Source: DATCJA01 sp963814955 (GTDB lineage Bacteria > Acidobacteriota > Vicinamibacteria > Vicinamibacterales > UBA2999). From it: a DNA stretch of 64,000 nt. Location: the NCBI GenBank assembly GCA_963814955.1, contig CAWFEX010000004.1, positions 868,001-932,000 of the forward strand, written 5' to 3'. Below the pieces are notes generated by a model. It was not told the origin of the DNA and did no database searches. It was given only the letters and a program-made list of their open reading frames with translations. A program made the translations under genes and the position numbers. This document shows, in pieces, positions 1 through 8,529 of the stretch. Every line of letters begins with the position of its first letter. The stretch's first letter is position 1.

Positions 1-125
1 TCCTCGCGCGACATCTTGGTGAGCCGGTCGAGATTCAGCTTGGCGAGCAGATCCTGGTGAATCCGCCCTTTCATTGCCTGGTATTGCGGGTCGCGGATGT
101 CTGTAGCCGACGCCAATGGAGTCAT
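1..125 (-). CDS. cpaF: CpaF/TadA-type pilus assembly ATPase, N-terminal fragment cut by the window edge
   Basis: The 41 visible codons start at an ATG and contain an N-terminal region typical of CpaF: RIHQDLLAKLNLDRLTK, matching the IHxxLLxxLDLxxL motif that precedes the ATPase core. The Walker motifs lie outside the window. CpaF is the secretion ATPase that powers Flp pilus assembly on the cytoplasmic face of the inner membrane. It is the last visible gene of a Tad operon running leftward, directly after cpaE, as expected for the family. The call rests on the N-terminal motif plus this position. Confidence 0.75.
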   Translation of the reverse strand, partial: MTPLASATDIRDPQYQAMKGRIHQDLLAKLNLDRLTKMSRE

Positions 126-144
126 AGTGTTCTGTAATCCTGTA

Positions 145-222
145 GTTGTGAGTTTTGAGTCATGAGTTTTGAGTTTTGACACTCAGACTCACAACTCACA
201 ACTCATTACTCAAAACTCATTA
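145..222. repeat. Inverted-repeat stretch of GAGTTTTGAGT/ACTCAAAACTC units between cpaE and cpaF
   Basis: AT-rich units (GTTGTGAGTTTTGAGT, CATGAGTTTTGAGT) are followed by their complements (ACTCACAACTCACAACTC, ACTCAAAACTCAT), so an RNA from either strand could fold into a long imperfect hairpin. The stretch fills the gap between the end of cpaE and the cpaF start and differs sharply in composition from its GC-rich surroundings. It may separate cpaE from cpaF expression or be a mobile intergenic repeat. No function can be assigned. Confidence 0.7.
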
Positions 223-1355
223 CGCCCTTCGCCACGCGAGGCGTCCGAGCACGCCGGATGGTCGCTCCGCACGTTCCTTCACGACACCCGCCAGGTCCTT
301 CGCAAATGTGTTGAGCGCCTTGGCAAGACGGCTTTCCATGTCGAGCACAACGGGGCGGCCGGCGTTGAGGGCCTCGAGCGCCACCTTGTAGTCGCTGGGA
401 ATATGCTTCACGTCGCTGCCGACCACCCGTTCCACGTCCTCCTGGGCGATCACGGCATCACGCTGGAACCGGTTGACGACCACCTTCACGCGACCGGCGC
501 CGTACCTGCCCCTGAGTGTTTCGGCGATTCTGGCGGCGTTGCGCAGCGACGCAATCTCCTGGCTCGTCACCACGACGATCGTCGTGGCGTGGTCCAGCGA
601 GTCGATCATCGTCATGTCGGATCGCGGGACGTCGAGCACCGTGGTTCGATACATCTGGGCGGCCGATTCCAGAAGGGCGCGCGTGCGCTTCTGGTCGACG
701 GCGCCGGGGCGCGGCCGCGCCGGTGAGGCGAGCAACTGGACGTTCGACACCGCTTTCTCCACGACACCGCTGAAGAACGACTCGTCGACGCGGTGAATGT
801 TTTCGATCGCATCGACCACGGAAAACCGCGGCTCGACGCCAAGGAAGATTGCCGCGTCGCCGTGACCGGTGTGCAGATCGATCAAGCAGGACGCTGGTTC
901 TGCGACTCGCGGCCCAGCGCCGCGGCCGTGTTGACCGCCAGTGTCGAGGCGCCGACGCCTCCCTTGGCCCCGACGAACGCAAACATCTGCCCCGCGGCCT
1001 GCGGCAGCACATTGGTCAGTACCCGACGAACGGCTTCGTCGAGCGCCTTGGCGGAGAGCGGCTCGGTGACGCATTCCGTCACGCCAACCCTCATGGCTTC
1101 GAGCATCAAACGCGGGTCGAGCGTAGAGGCGACAAGCACCACGCCCGCGTTCGTGTGCTGCCGGCGGAAAGGCGCCAGTCCGGATGGAAGCTGGTCGTTG
1201 CCGCGCGCGTCAACGACCAGGACCTGAGGGCCCTCGGCCGTGCGCGCATAGCGCGCCAACTCGGCCTGGTCGATGCCGCTGACCCTCAGCCCCGAGGTGC
1301 GCAGCATTTCGACGAGACGTTCGTCGGCGGTAAGAATCGCGATTTGATGCACCAT
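220..1355 (-). CDS. cpaE: CpaE/TadZ-like Flp pilus localisation ATPase (one frameshift)
   Basis: The N-terminal ~130 residues (MVHQIAILTADERLVEML onward) form a receiver-like pseudo-domain. A MinD/ParA-type P-loop follows, FVGAKGGVGASTLAVN, in which the usual KGGxGKT lysine is Ala-Ser, as is common in CpaE. The reading frame changes near 890-910: upstream ends ALGRESQNQRPA, and the other frame continues as CLIDLHTGHGDAAIFLG and runs to a stop at 220. The rest keeps the ParA-like pattern (TTVLDVPRSD; VKVVVNRFQRDAVI). CpaE/TadZ positions the pilus machine at the membrane. It lies between the tadG-like gene and cpaF in the usual Tad order. The single frameshift is probably a sequencing indel. 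Start at 1355 is chosen because the receiver-like fold begins there. Confidence 0.8.
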
Positions 1356-1368
1356 CACCTGCTTGTCG

Positions 1369-2798
1369 TTATCGAATGAGAGAGATATTGCGCATGAACG
1401 TGGAAGGCGCGGCGCCACCGCTGCCCTCCGTTTTCAACCCAGGCATCGTCATCAGCCGACCGGTGACGACCTGGTTTACGCCACTGCCGTCAACCCCTTC
1501 GATGAAGAACCCCGCGATGTTGCCGATGGGGACGGTGGTGCGTCCATTCTTGAACGCTGCCATCAGCGCGTCCGGATTGATCAGCGGAACAGCCACGATA
1601 CGGGGACTGACCGGCCATTTGCTACCCACGACGGCACCCTCTCCGTTGGGCCCCGCCCATCGGGTCCCACTTGGCAGTGGGATCCTGGTTAATCAGAGAC
1701 GGGCCGGTCGCTGTCGCCAAGACCATCCGTTTCGACGCCCTGCCGCGTCGGACCCGTCGCCGCGCCCGGTGTGATTGTCGAACGTCGATCTCGTCGCCGA
1801 TCTTCACCGTCGTTCCAACGCAGTTCTTGATGATCCACCTGTAGCAGTCGGCGCCAGCGTTGGCCGGGGGGCTCGTATTCGTGTTCCACGTCGTGGTTGA
1901 TGAGCGGGCAGAGATTGAGCCGCATGAACCAGCCGGCGCCGAAATTCCAGTCACCAGCGTCGCCCTGCTTGAGGGACATCTGCATGCCGTAGTCGTCGGT
2001 GTAGTCACTGAACGGTGCCGTCGCGGGTTGAACTCGAAGGGATGAAATCCCGTGCCTGCCTGATACGTTCCCCAAAGCGGCGAGTCGCCTTCGCCGTCGC
2101 CGTCGGTGTCCTCATACTCGACGGTAGCCGGCTCGTACACGTCGGGCGTCGTAATGGCCGGATCGACGTCTCCGTCCTTCTTGTAGTTGTCGAAGTTGGA
2201 TCGAGTCCCAGGCGTCCAGGGAAGTGCGGCCGGCATGCCGTCTTCCCAGTGTTCGTCCCATCTGTCGACGATGGCCCATGGCTTCAAGCAGTCCGTGGCG
2301 TTGCCGAACGCCGCGCGGGCTATGGCCGTCGCACGAACACCCTGATCGACCAGGCCAACGAGCTGACCAAACCATATCGGAAGCGGGTTGTTCCCTTCGT
2401 CGTTGCGGTATACGTCCACGCGAATGCAGGTGTCGTCGATGCATTCGTCGGGAAACTTGTCGGGATCGTCGTCGTAGAAGTACACGTCGGTGGCGATGTC
2501 CACCTTAGGGGCTTCGCCGGCCACGAAATGGCTGAACGGCAACGTTGTGCGCCGACTGCTTTGCCGGTCCGGTGTTGCTGCGATCGGCGAAGTTGTCGTA
2601 TCCGAGCGCGATGGCGCCGGCGAGCGCGCCGGCGTCGGCCGCGTTCTGGGCCTGGCGCCGCGACACCCACATCAGGCCGTAATCGGCGACGAAGGCGAGA
2701 AACGCGATCAGCACGATCATCGCGACTCCGACCTGGACGAGAATCGAGCCGCGTTCGGAAGCCGGACCGGGTGCCGATCGATGGGGAGCTGCAGCCAT
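1369..2798 (-). CDS. TadG-like pilus-associated protein with putative Tad N-terminal anchor (several frameshifts)
   Basis: The gene starts at an ATG with GGAGG upstream and encodes a TadE/G-type N-terminus: RGSILVQVGVAMIVLIAF (one membrane helix) then QAQNAADAGALAGA, the signature of Tad-helicase/TadG-like proteins. Downstream, coherent pieces lie in different frames: DVYFYDDDPDKFPDECIDD and later residues to about 2050, SDYTDDYGMQMSLKQGD, CYRWIIKNCVGTTVKIGDEI, and the C-terminal PRIVAVPLINPDALMAAF to a stop at 1369. At least four frame changes are needed. The predicted product is anchored with a large periplasmic domain and takes part in Flp pilus assembly. It sits between cpaC and cpaE. The extent of damage leaves open whether this is error or a real pseudogene. 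Confidence 0.65.
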
Positions 2799-2831
2799 GT
2801 GTGTCCTCCACGTGCAAGCGTCGACGTCGAA

Positions 2832-4190
2832 TCAGATGGCCGGGCCGTCGACGACCCCGCCACCGCCTTCGAGCTGCTGGCCGATTTCGTCGCCGGGTGG
2901 CAGGAACCGCCCGGGGAGCGTCGGCAGCGCAGGGACCTCGTCAGGATCGAGCGCGCGCACGAGGCGCGGCGTGATCAGCACGAGGAGCTCAGTGCGCTCC
3001 TGCCGATCGGCCTTGCTCTTGAAAATGTTGCCGATGATCGGGAGCTGGCTCAGAATCGGGACCGACGCGAAGTCGGCCTGCGCCGAGTTGTCGATGAGGC
3101 CGGCGATGGCAAACGACTGGCCGTCGCGCAGCTCGACTTCCGTTTCGGCCCGGCGCACGGTGAGCGCGGGGATGCGGAAACCCTGGAGCAGGATGCCGTT
3201 GTTGAAGTCGAGCGAGCTGACCTCCGGCCGTACGCGAAGCTTGATGAGATCGCCCGCAATCGTCGGCGTAAAGTTCAGGCGCACCCCAAATTCCCGGAAC
3301 TGGATTCCGATGGCGCCAATGCCGCTCGAAAAGGGCACCGGAAATTCGCCACCGGCAAGGAAGCTGGCTTCCTGGCCGTTGTAAGCGAGCAGATTCGGTT
3401 CGGCCAGGCTCTGGAAGTAGCCGGTTTGCCGCAGGGCCCGGATGAGGGTGCCCATGTTGAAGTTCGTGTTGAAGAGAAAGATGTTCAGGAAGTCCGAGAT
3501 TCCCAGTTCGTCACCCGCAGGGACGGCCGACGGAAACTGCTGCGTGGTGCCCCGGAAAATCCAGTTTCGATATCCTTCGCCACCCGTAAAAAATGAGGCG
3601 CCGAGCTCGGAAATCGCCCGGCGGTTCACCTCGGCAAACCGGACCTGCAGCATCACCTGCTGCGCATCCACGGCACCGGGTACCTGCATCATGTTGATGA
3701 CGTTACCCTTCGGCGCCGACGCGCGTGCGATCTCTGCGGCGCGGAGCATGATCTGGGTGCTCGACACGCGGCCAGAGAGGACAACGGCATCGGCGTTCAG
3801 CATGATCTGAATCTCTTCGCCGGGGAACAGCTGACGCAGCTGTTGTTCGAGGCCGGGGATCGGCTGCTCGACCACGACGTCGTACTGCACGCGATTGGCG
3901 CCGCCCCAGACAATCAGGCTGATGGTGCCCGGCGCTTTTCCGTCGATGAGGATCTCGCGCGCTTGTACGACCGTGGCGTCGGCGATCGCGGGATTCGTGA
4001 CGGCGATCCGAGTGACGTCGAACTCGGGCATCAGCACAATCGAGCGGCCGGTCGTCAGGTGCAGACGGGGAAATGTCTCCGTCTCCTGCGCCGCAGGTGC
4101 CTGCGCCGCGATCGGCGCGCTGAAGACCGCCAGGACGATCGCTGAGACAAGTAGGAAGGCCACGCGGGGCCGGACCGTTATTGAAGCCAT
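2832..4190 (-). CDS. cpaC: CpaC/RcpA secretin, outer-membrane channel of the Flp pilus
   Basis: 452 residues. A signal peptide ends near residue 30 (VFSAPIAAQA). A pilus-assembly N-domain follows with RSIVLMPEFDVTRIAVTNP and a BON-like segment (VVLSGRVSSTQIMLRAAEIA). The secretin domain occupies roughly 190-425, with IQFREFGVRLNFTPTI, ELRDGQSFAIAGLI and the end motif ERTELLVLITPRLV, all diagnostic for type II/IV secretins. Length is normal for CpaC. It would form the outer-membrane ring through which the Flp pilus leaves. Its start codon directly adjoins the stop of cpaB, indicating co-transcription. The frame is intact. Confidence 0.92.
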   Translation of the reverse strand: MASITVRPRVAFLLVSAIVLAVFSAPIAAQAPAAQETETFPRLHLTTGRSIVLMPEFDVTRIAVTNPAIADATVVQAREILIDGKAPGTISLIVWGGANRVQYDVVVEQPIPGLEQQLRQLFPGEEIQIMLNADAVVLSGRVSSTQIMLRAAEIARASAPKGNVINMMQVPGAVDAQQVMLQVRFAEVNRRAISELGASFFTGGEGYRNWIFRGTTQQFPSAVPAGDELGISDFLNIFLFNTNFNMGTLIRALRQTGYFQSLAEPNLLAYNGQEASFLAGGEFPVPFSSGIGAIGIQFREFGVRLNFTPTIAGDLIKLRVRPEVSSLDFNNGILLQGFRIPALTVRRAETEVELRDGQSFAIAGLIDNSAQADFASVPILSQLPIIGNIFKSKADRQERTELLVLITPRLVRALDPDEVPALPTLPGRFLPPGDEIGQQLEGGGGVVDGPAI

Positions 4191-5057
4191 TTAATGGACT
4201 ACCTCCTCGGTACGTTTCGCCGCGCGGATTGCTTCGACGCGGTAGATCGGTGGCGGTGGCGGAACAACAGGGACGGTCTTCGGCCTGATGGCGACCTGGG
4301 TGAACTGCCGCTGCTCGATGACCGGCTGTCCGCCGGGACCGCGCATGAGCACGGACATTCTCATGCCGGGGGTCTTCGTTGGTTCCGCGTCGACTGGGTT
4401 CCGCAGCGCCAGTGAGAGGGTTCCCTGAGTCGATGCGAGCGCGACCCGCTCCCCATCCTCCGGCAGCACGGCCAAGGTCACGACCGACGACTGCTGCGGT
4501 TGACCATCGCGCCCCTGCGCCTGGTCGAATCTCGTGCCCGCGGTCAGCACGAGCACGTTGCTGATGACGGTGCGCGCCATAGGCTCGTTCCCGTGAGCGG
4601 CGCCCCCGCTGCCGACCGACAGCACGACGTCGACATGTGTGCCAGGCATGACAAAGCCGGCAACACCAACGATCTCGTTGACACGAATCGAGATGGCGCG
4701 CATCCCCTCGGGAATCACCGGCGGCAACCCGGACCCTGATTCGGGCCCCGCTACCTTGAACGCGGTCACGGGCTCGTTTTCAGCGATGGTCGTAATCACG
4801 CCACGATCAATGGCCTGCTTGGGATCCGTGAAGGCGCCAGGCACCGGGTTGCGTGTGGGCCAGGCGGCAACGCGCAGGTGATCCGCCGTGAGCCGCGTGC
4901 CGAGAGGAATCGGTGCCGCGGCCACCACAACAGGACTGCTGGCGACCTCGACTTCCCGGACGGGCATGCTCTGCACGGCTGAATAAACGCCATAGGCCGC
5001 TATGCCTGCAGCGATGACGGCCACGGCCAGAACGATGAGTGTGCGCTGCTGTTTCAT
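4191..5057 (-). CDS. cpaB: CpaB/RcpC pilus assembly protein
   Basis: 288 residues: an N-terminal membrane anchor (IVLAVAVIAAGIAAYGVY) followed by a SAF/CpaB domain (VVVAAAPIPLGTRLTADHLR, with PGAFTDPKQAIDRGV). The RcpC-like half contains GMRAISIRVNEIVGVAGFV and PGTHVDVVLSV, the usual CpaB family blocks. CpaB is a periplasmic inner-membrane-anchored component that helps assemble or gate the secretin. It lies between tadE and cpaC in an uninterrupted frame. The family assignment is firm; the detailed role is taken from the family. Confidence 0.9.
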   Translation of the reverse strand: MKQQRTLIVLAVAVIAAGIAAYGVYSAVQSMPVREVEVASSPVVVAAAPIPLGTRLTADHLRVAAWPTRNPVPGAFTDPKQAIDRGVITTIAENEPVTAFKVAGPESGSGLPPVIPEGMRAISIRVNEIVGVAGFVMPGTHVDVVLSVGSGGAAHGNEPMARTVISNVLVLTAGTRFDQAQGRDGQPQQSSVVTLAVLPEDGERVALASTQGTLSLALRNPVDAEPTKTPGMRMSVLMRGPGGQPVIEQRQFTQVAIRPKTVPVVPPPPPIYRVEAIRAAKRTEEVVH

Positions 5058-5101
5058 TTCGATGCTCCGCTATCCTGAGTCCTTCGTCGGTTAAGTGAAG
5101 A

Positions 5102-5596
5102 CTACGGCGTGGCTGCCACTTCGGTTCGCATCATCGAAGAGCCCGCTACGTTAACGCTGGAGAAGCTGCCCCCGAAGAACGTCCCGATGACGCTCAGCGA
5201 AGGGAGCTGCTGCCTCGAGGAAACGGTGACCACGCGGGTCGATACGTTGCCGGCACTGAGAGGCACCGACTGGTTCAGGACGCACACGTGACACAGTGAG
5301 AGCGACTGTGTGCAGCTGTCCTCCGGGTCCATCGTGCACTCATCCGCGACACCGGATACCCGCATGTACTCGCGAACCCGCAATCGAATGTCCTCAGCCG
5401 AATACGCCGGCAGGACGCCAACACGCGCGCCCTCGCGGGCGGCGTTCGTCACCACTTCCCACGACCGGAACATCATCGCGAAGTCGAAGATCCCCGCCAT
5501 GATCATCAGCAGGACCGGTGTGACAATCGCCATCTCGATGAGCTCGGCGCCGCGCTCGCCGCGGAACCTTCGGGCAAGTCGCGCTACCGCAGCCAT
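5102..5596 (-). CDS. tadE: TadE-like minor pseudopilin
   Basis: 164 residues, with the TadE signature near the N-terminus: RGERGAELIEMAIVTPVLLM, a prepilin-like hydrophobic helix with Glu at the +5-type position. It continues GIFDFAMMFRSWEVVTNAAR EGA, the typical TadE helix end. The C-terminal half has four cysteines around residues 87-107 (ECTMDPEDSCTQSL, CHVCVLN), which may form disulphides in the periplasm. The start overlaps the 3' end of cpaA by 13 bp, suggesting translational coupling. It would be processed by the neighbouring prepilin peptidase and act as a pseudopilin in Flp pilus biogenesis. Confidence 0.85.
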   Translation of the reverse strand: MAAVARLARRFRGERGAELIEMAIVTPVLLMIMAGIFDFAMMFRSWEVVTNAAREGARVGVLPAYSAEDIRLRVREYMRVSGVADECTMDPEDSCTQSLSLCHVCVLNQSVPLSAGNVSTRVVTVSSRQQLPSLSVIGTFFGGSFSSVNVAGSSMMRTEVAATP

Positions 5597-6111
5597 ATCG
5601 TCACCATCGTTCCGACAAGCATCGGAACGGCAAATGCCAGTCGCGGTGCCTTGCCATGTTCGAGCGTCAGCGAGGCCATCGGACGCGGACCGACGACCGA
5701 CCAGTACGCCAGGAGACCACGCAGATTTCGGAAGGCTGTCGTCAGATAGCCACGCGCAAGCGCGACGACGACGGCGAGGACACCGCCCGCAATCGATGCG
5801 TAAATCGCCAGCCAGAACGCATCGCCGGGTCCCATCCAGGCGCCCAACGCGGCCAGCAGTTTGACGTCGCCTCCACCCATCCCGCCGAGCAGGAAAAACG
5901 GCAGGAACATCGCCGTCCCGACGAGCCAGCCGAACACCGCAGTCTGCAGACCCTGGAGACCACCGGTCACGCCATGAAACACGAGCCCGAGCGCGGCGGC
6001 CCCGAACGTCAGCAGGTTCGGGATGCGCCGGGTGCGAACATCTGTGACGCAGGCAATGACGGCAATCGTCAGCGCGACAAGCGGAACGAGTTGACTACTG
6101 GAAAACATCAT
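5584..6111 (-). CDS. cpaA: CpaA/TadV-type prepilin peptidase
   Basis: An A24-family membrane aspartyl protease. The first conserved aspartate is in VIACVTDVRTRRIPNLLT (the D-x-R-x-x-x-I-P-N motif) and the second in GGMGGGDVKLLAALGAW (GxGD), so both catalytic residues are present. About five hydrophobic segments are visible. ATG at 6111 is chosen because it begins the first hydrophobic helix two bases after the flp stop; an upstream in-frame start would run into flp. It should cleave the leader of the Flp prepilin and of TadE-like pseudopilins at the inner membrane. The short length (about 175 residues) and missing methylase domain fit TadV. Confidence 0.9.
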   Translation of the reverse strand: MMFSSSQLVPLVALTIAVIACVTDVRTRRIPNLLTFGAAALGLVFHGVTGGLQGLQTAVFGWLVGTAMFLPFFLLGGMGGGDVKLLAALGAWMGPGDAFWLAIYASIAGGVLAVVVALARGYLTTAFRNLRGLLAYWSVVGPRPMASLTLEHGKAPRLAFAVPMLVGTMVTIWLR

Positions 6112-6113
6112 GG

Positions 6114-6314
6114 CTACGGTGTGGGGACCGGATCCGGGACTTCCCACGCACCCTGGGTCGCGGAATCCCAGCTCCGATAGCTGCTGTTCATGGCGGTTCC
6201 AATGAATTGCATACCCAGATAACCAGTGATGGCGACAAAGGACGCCAGGAGCATGTACTCGATCAAGTCCTGACCGCCCTCGTCGGAAAGCCAGCGACGA
6301 AGATGGTCAGCCAT
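6114..6314 (-). CDS. flp: Flp/Fap-type major pilin
   Basis: 66 residues. After a short leader ending DEGG, the mature end reads QDLIEYMLLASFVAITGYLG: the Flp motif with cleavage after Gly and Glu-Tyr at mature positions 5-6, followed by one hydrophobic helix. ATG at 6314 is chosen because it has GGGAGG eight bases upstream and gives the usual short prepilin; a longer in-frame version from 6383 would add an atypical 23-residue tail. It is the filament subunit of the adhesive Tad pilus and is followed directly by cpaA, the peptidase expected to process it. Confidence 0.9.
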   Translation of the reverse strand: MADHLRRWLSDEGGQDLIEYMLLASFVAITGYLGMQFIGTAMNSSYRSWDSATQGAWEVPDPVPTP

Positions 6315-6330
6315 CGCTCCGGCCTCCCTG

Positions 6331-6346
6331 AGCAACGGCACTGCCA
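6331..6346 (-). promoter_or_regulatory. Sigma-54-type -24/-12 match just upstream of flp
   Basis: The minus strand reads TGGCAGTGCCGTTGCT, with GG and GC separated by exactly ten bases as sigma-54 promoters require. It lies between the flp start and a sigma-54 activator gene. The geometry is awkward: transcription would start near 6320, about six bases before the flp ATG and downstream of its GGGAGG ribosome-binding site. The match may therefore be fortuitous or the transcript nearly leaderless. Confidence 0.35.
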
Positions 6347-6491
6347 TTCGCGCGCACACTCGGAAGGCATCCGCAGGTCCCATCGAAACAAGAACTTAGG
6401 GACGCACTTCGGACGCGCACACGTGCGCTGCGCGCGAGAAGTCCGACGCCGGCAGGACTTTTCTCTGGCAGGGCTACCAATGGCCCGATGT

Positions 6492-7682
6492 TCACCACGC
6501 GCCGCCGACCCTTCTCGTCTCCTCGGTGGTCGGGCGAGCGGGAGCCTTTGTTTGCAGCGGCGGTAGATCGAGCCGCGGACGTCGCGGGCCCTCCGATGCG
6601 CCGTTGCGGAATTCCCGGAAGTCGGCCCGGCAGTCGTGCGCGGCGAGGAAATTGAGAAACCGCTTGTAGTCGTCGCTGCTCATGCCGAACAACTTCAGCA
6701 GCGCCCGATAGTTGCCGCGAGTGGTGGCAAGGCCCCGGCGAACGAGCTCGCGCATGTCGTGCCGCGTGATGTCGCGCGAGATGAAAAGTGGATAGATGTG
6801 GTCCCAGAACGAATACCCCGCGTTGACGATGGCGGTGTAGAGCTCGTCGGCCACCTGCGCACGCCGCTCGCGCGTGGGAAGCACCGTCTGGGAGCCGAGC
6901 CGGACCATTTCCGGAAGCATGCCGACGTCGACGAGGTCGTTTTCAGCCAGCCAGACCGCCTGTTCGATGACGTTCTGCAGCTCCCGAACATTGCCCGGCC
7001 ATCGGTAGCGCACCAACATCTGCCGGGCCGCATCGGTCACGACGATCGGCCGGCCGCTCCGCCAGATGAAATGGTCAATCAGGTGTTCGATATCCTCCCG
7101 GCGCTGTCGAAGCGGCGGCACTTCGATGTGAATGACTCGCAGCCGATACAGCAGATCCTCGCGGAACTGGCCGGCCGCCACCATGTCGGGAAGGTTGCGA
7201 TTCGTTGCGGCAATCACCCGAACGTCGAGCCGCATCACGCGGCTGTCGGCCCCGACCGCCTGAACTTCGCCGTTCTCGAGGAATCGCAGCAGCATGGCCT
7301 GCATGCGCGGGCTCATTTCTCCGACTTCGTCCAGAAAAATGGTTCCCCGATGCGCGGCCTGGAGCTTTCCTGGCTTGTCGCGATAGGCGCCCGTGAAGCT
7401 GCCCTTGACGTGACCGAACAGCTCCGATTCGAGCAGCGACTCGGTCAGTCCCGCGCAGTTCACGGCCACATATGGATGACCTCGACGCCGCGAGCGCGCA
7501 TGAATGCGCCTGGCGAAGAGATCCTTTCCGACGCCGGTCTCACCCGTGATCAGAACCTTTCCGTCGCTCGTGGCAGCGCGATCCGCTACCGCAAGCAGGT
7601 TCAGCATCCTCGGGTTGTGAACGACAAACGACGGTTCTTCAACGTCCGAGGCCATAGGAAGGACCTCGCGGTCATTTGACAT
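6492..7682 (-). CDS. Sigma-54 interaction-domain AAA+ transcriptional activator without receiver domain
   Basis: The central AAA+ domain has Walker A GETGVGKD, the sigma-54 contact loop as GSFTGAYRDK (canonical GAFTGA with Ala to Ser), Walker B IFLDEVGE, sensor I VIAATNRN, and the arginine-finger region FREDLLYRLRV. The N-terminal extension is only about 30 residues, so there is no receiver, GAF or PAS domain. The C-terminal part (MRELVRRGLATTRGNYRALL) resembles a Fis-like helix-turn-helix. ATG 7682 is chosen because it follows AAGG and lies 37 bases downstream of the predicted start of a sigma-54-type promoter. The position directly upstream of flp suggests it activates the Tad operon, constitutively or through partner proteins. 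Confidence 0.85.
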   Translation of the reverse strand: MSNDREVLPMASDVEEPSFVVHNPRMLNLLAVADRAATSDGKVLITGETGVGKDLFARRIHARSRRRGHPYVAVNCAGLTESLLESELFGHVKGSFTGAYRDKPGKLQAAHRGTIFLDEVGEMSPRMQAMLLRFLENGEVQAVGADSRVMRLDVRVIAATNRNLPDMVAAGQFREDLLYRLRVIHIEVPPLRQRREDIEHLIDHFIWRSGRPIVVTDAARQMLVRYRWPGNVRELQNVIEQAVWLAENDLVDVGMLPEMVRLGSQTVLPTRERRAQVADELYTAIVNAGYSFWDHIYPLFISRDITRHDMRELVRRGLATTRGNYRALLKLFGMSSDDYKRFLNFLAAHDCRADFREFRNGASEGPRRPRLDLPPLQTKAPARPTTEETRRVGGAW

Positions 7683-7729
7683 GAGCAACCTTGTAAGTTG
7701 GGGGCGCGATTGCCGAGTGACTTTCACGG

Positions 7730-7745
7730 AGCAAGTTCTGCTCCA
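7730..7745 (-). promoter_or_regulatory. Candidate sigma-54 promoter of the activator gene
   Basis: The minus strand reads TGGAGCAGAACTTGCT: TGG at -24, TTGCT at -12, with GG-N10-GC spacing. The predicted transcription start is about 37 bases before the chosen ATG, with AAGG in between, so the geometry works. The site lies inside a near-perfect palindrome (GGAGCAAGTTCTGCTCC), which could also be a dimeric regulator site. Autoregulation by a sigma-54 activator is inference. Confidence 0.45.
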
Positions 7746-7867
7746 GACGAGGTTGTTCTTTTAAATCAGTGAGATGCGCGGTTTTCCTATCGTCGCCAGA
7801 AGAAGGTAGTCGCCGGAATGTCGGACAAAGTTCTTAGGAATCCTGCCCGGCGCTGCGACTGTCTGAC

Positions 7868-8506
7868 TCAAACGGGGTTTTCTACGGGAGCAAATCCGCG
7901 GCGAATCGTATGCGCGCTTGGGGCCTCGACCCAGAGCAGCCGCGCGCCAATGTGATGCAGCGGTCCAGCGCCCGCGATGCTCTGGCACCGCGCCACGAGA
8001 ATATGGTCCGCCAGCTCGTGGCCGTCGATGACCAGCGACAACGTACCAGCTGTTCCGGCCTCCAGCACCCGGTCGGCTTCAAAAAGGCAGCCGGAGCGGC
8101 TGCAGTTCACCAGGCGCACCGGAAACTCACGGACGACGACGACCAGTCGTGCCTCGACTGAGTGGAGGGACGCGCCATGGCCATTGCCGTTGCCGTTGCG
8201 GCGATCAAACCAGTCGAGGGTCGCGCGCACCAGTCCGCCATCCAGCACCTGCACACGCACGGAGTGGCGAACGGCGCTGCCGACGATGACCGGCCGCGTC
8301 TCGGTCACCTGGACGGGCACCAGGAGGTCGGTTGCATCGCCGGGAAACTCCAGAATCATCCGTTCGTCGATGGCCGCGGCCTCGCGAGTGATGAGCGACA
8401 CGCGCTCGTGTCCAACGCTGTCGATTTCGGCGTCGGTGAGCACGCGAACCACACCGTGCGTTGGAGGGCTGACGAGAAACCTCACGTGACTGCGGCGACC
8501 GGACAT
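7868..8506 (-). CDS. PilZ-domain-like protein
   Basis: About 212 residues starting MSGRRSHVRFLVSPP. The C-terminal half has RLVNCSRSGCLFEADRVLEA and a following GTLSLVIDGHELADHILVA, resembling the D/NxSxxGxxxxs beta-barrel core of PilZ domains. No clear RxxxR c-di-GMP motif accompanies it, so ligand binding is uncertain. The N-terminal half looks like a second beta-rich domain of similar architecture. Adjacent to the Tad operon on the same strand, it could link cyclic-di-GMP or another signal to pilus function. No signal peptide is visible, so it is likely cytoplasmic. The family call is moderate and the role is inference from context. Confidence 0.6.
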   Translation of the reverse strand: MSGRRSHVRFLVSPPTHGVVRVLTDAEIDSVGHERVSLITREAAAIDERMILEFPGDATDLLVPVQVTETRPVIVGSAVRHSVRVQVLDGGLVRATLDWFDRRNGNGNGHGASLHSVEARLVVVVREFPVRLVNCSRSGCLFEADRVLEAGTAGTLSLVIDGHELADHILVARCQSIAGAGPLHHIGARLLWVEAPSAHTIRRGFAPVENPV

Positions 8507-8529
8507 GCGTCCTCTCACTGGCGGAAACC

